Below are positions 63,125 to 64,000 of a DNA stretch of 64,000 bases, in pieces; positions within the stretch are counted from its first letter, which is position 1; every line of letters starts with the position of its first letter. The DNA comes from DASXRC01 sp036506495 (GTDB lineage Bacteria > Actinomycetota > Actinomycetes > Mycobacteriales > Micromonosporaceae): contig DASXRQ010000145.1 in NCBI GenBank assembly GCA_036506495.1, positions 31,605 through 95,604 on the forward strand, in the 5' to 3' direction. The notes below the pieces were generated by a model. The model saw only the letters and a program-made list of their open reading frames with translations. It was not told where the DNA came from and did not search any database. The position numbers were made by a program, and so were the translations under genes.

Positions 63125-64000
63125 ATGAAGGCATGCGGAGTGTCCGGGGCGGATCGGGATGTCGACCTGTTGGAGTTGCCCGATCCACCGTCTCCCGGTT
63201 CCGGTCAGATCGTGGTGGCGGTCGAGGCGGCTGGAGTCGGGCCGTGGGATCGGATGCTGAACGGCGGCTGGGACGTGGGGCTGCGGCCCCCGGCGGCGCT
63301 GGGAGTGGAGGGTGCGGGCCGGGTGCTGGCGGTCGGTGCCGATGTCGATGAGTTCGCCGTTGGCGACCGGGTGCTCGCGCACGAGGCTCCGCTGCCCGAT
63401 GGAAGCGGCTTCTGGGCCGAACGCGTCCTACTCACCGCGGCTCATGTGGCGCCTTGCCCATCTGGGCTGAAGCCGGTGGAAGCGGCGGCACTGCCGGTCA
63501 ACGGCCTCACCGCGTGGCAGGCCCTGGCGACGCTGGGACTCGGTCGAGGGCAACGGCTGCTGATCACCAACGGAGCCGGCAACACCGGTTCCCTGGCCAT
63601 TCAGCTCGCCGCGGCCATGGGCGTCGACGTGACCGCGACCGCATCCGCTTCCGCCACCGACCGCCTGCGCGGCCTCGGCGCGGCGCAGGTCGTCGACTAC
63701 CACGACCCGAACTGGGCAGATCAGGTCCGCGGACGGTTCGACGCTGCGCTGATCGCCGCCAGCGGCACCGCGCGGGCCGCCATGCCCCTGGTACGGGACG
63801 GCGGTCGGCTGTGCTCCCTGACCTCGGACGCGCCCCCACCGGAGCGGGACATCACCAGCACGAACCTGTACGTGCGACCCGACGCCGCACAGCTCGCCCG
63901 GCTGGCGGCGCAGCTCAACGAGGGGACATTGCGCCTGGCGCCAGAACCTCTCCCGCTACGCGAAGGGCCAGCCGCTTTCGCCCGCGTGGCCGCCGGACGG
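63125..64000 (+). CDS. Quinone-oxidoreductase-type MDR enzyme, 3' end cut by window
   Basis: 292 codons, no stop before the window end. MDR fold: GVGPWDRMLNGGW, LGVEGAGRVLAVG, LPVNGLTAWQALATLGLGRG, ITNGAGNTGSLAIQLAAAMG (NADP binding), and DYHDPNWADQVRGRF. Lacks the zinc ligands of true alcohol dehydrogenases, so it is of the zeta-crystallin/quinone reductase type. ATG 63125 with AAAGGA upstream. Confidence 0.9.
   Translation, partial: MKACGVSGADRDVDLLELPDPPSPGSGQIVVAVEAAGVGPWDRMLNGGWDVGLRPPAALGVEGAGRVLAVGADVDEFAVGDRVLAHEAPLPDGSGFWAERVLLTAAHVAPCPSGLKPVEAAALPVNGLTAWQALATLGLGRGQRLLITNGAGNTGSLAIQLAAAMGVDVTATASASATDRLRGLGAAQVVDYHDPNWADQVRGRFDAALIAASGTARAAMPLVRDGGRLCSLTSDAPPPERDITSTNLYVRPDAAQLARLAAQLNEGTLRLAPEPLPLREGPAAFARVAAGR

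Overview
The window is high-GC DNA from a Gram-positive actinobacterium. The evidence is the dense G/C-rich coding, GTG starts, a dnaK-grpE-dnaJ-hspR operon with HAIR operators, and DUF6458-, LppU- and FadE-type genes. A Micromonosporaceae-like or related filamentous actinomycete is my best guess (inference; no rRNA or intact marker is present). Most chromosomal genes are intact and about 70% GC or higher. From about 44.5 kb rightwards the base composition becomes mixed and gene decay is obvious.

Layout. 0-1.9 kb: two paralogous Pro-rich membrane proteins and a small hypothetical. 1.9-4.5 kb: clpB with an upstream HAIR box. 4.6-11.5 kb: an aerobic CoA-dependent aromatic cluster, probably 2-aminobenzoate (SDR, Rid protein, PaaX regulator, aminobenzoate-CoA ligase, second SDR, two-domain aminobenzoyl-CoA monooxygenase/reductase), with two matching operator/promoter sites. 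12-16.5 kb: dnaK-grpE-dnaJ-hspR under HAIR control. 16.6-20.3 kb: a pair of dynamin-like GTPases. 20.3-24 kb: small membrane protein, esterase, conserved hypothetical, Pro-rich membrane protein. 24.3-28 kb: 2-oxoacid dehydrogenase E1a-E1b-E2. 28-33 kb: a small basic protein, LppU-like protein, MFS transporter, thioredoxin/NHL protein. 33-35.3 kb: 5-oxoprolinase pxpB-pxpC-pxpA. 35.3-44.4 kb: HlyIII, GNAT, SixA, DUF6458, FadE-type acyl-CoA dehydrogenase with twin operators, SpoIIE phosphatase, RlpA, ABM monooxygenase, ACT protein, amphi-Trp, DUF2007, NmrA-like protein.

At 44.5 kb a 3' half of tRNA-Gly(CCC), including CCA, marks one end of an integrated element. To its right lies a degraded accessory island: a lipoprotein, diverged repeats (about 46.9, 50.7 and 52.6 kb), a cassette of defence-like genes between those repeats, frameshifted IS1380 and IS110 transposases, a three-gene unknown operon, and a NACHT NTPase with a polytopic membrane domain. 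No intact integrase and no opposite tRNA end is visible. The window closes with UPF0158, alpha/beta-hydrolase, cupin and a truncated quinone-oxidoreductase gene.

The most interesting candidate is the two-gene unit at 47.4-48.8 kb. It pairs a LOG/SLOG-type nucleotide-processing enzyme with a two-TM plus beta-barrel protein resembling the CBASS effector Cap15 (S-2TMbeta), but there is no CD-NTase nearby. This suggests a signalling immune system in which a SLOG enzyme replaces the cyclase.
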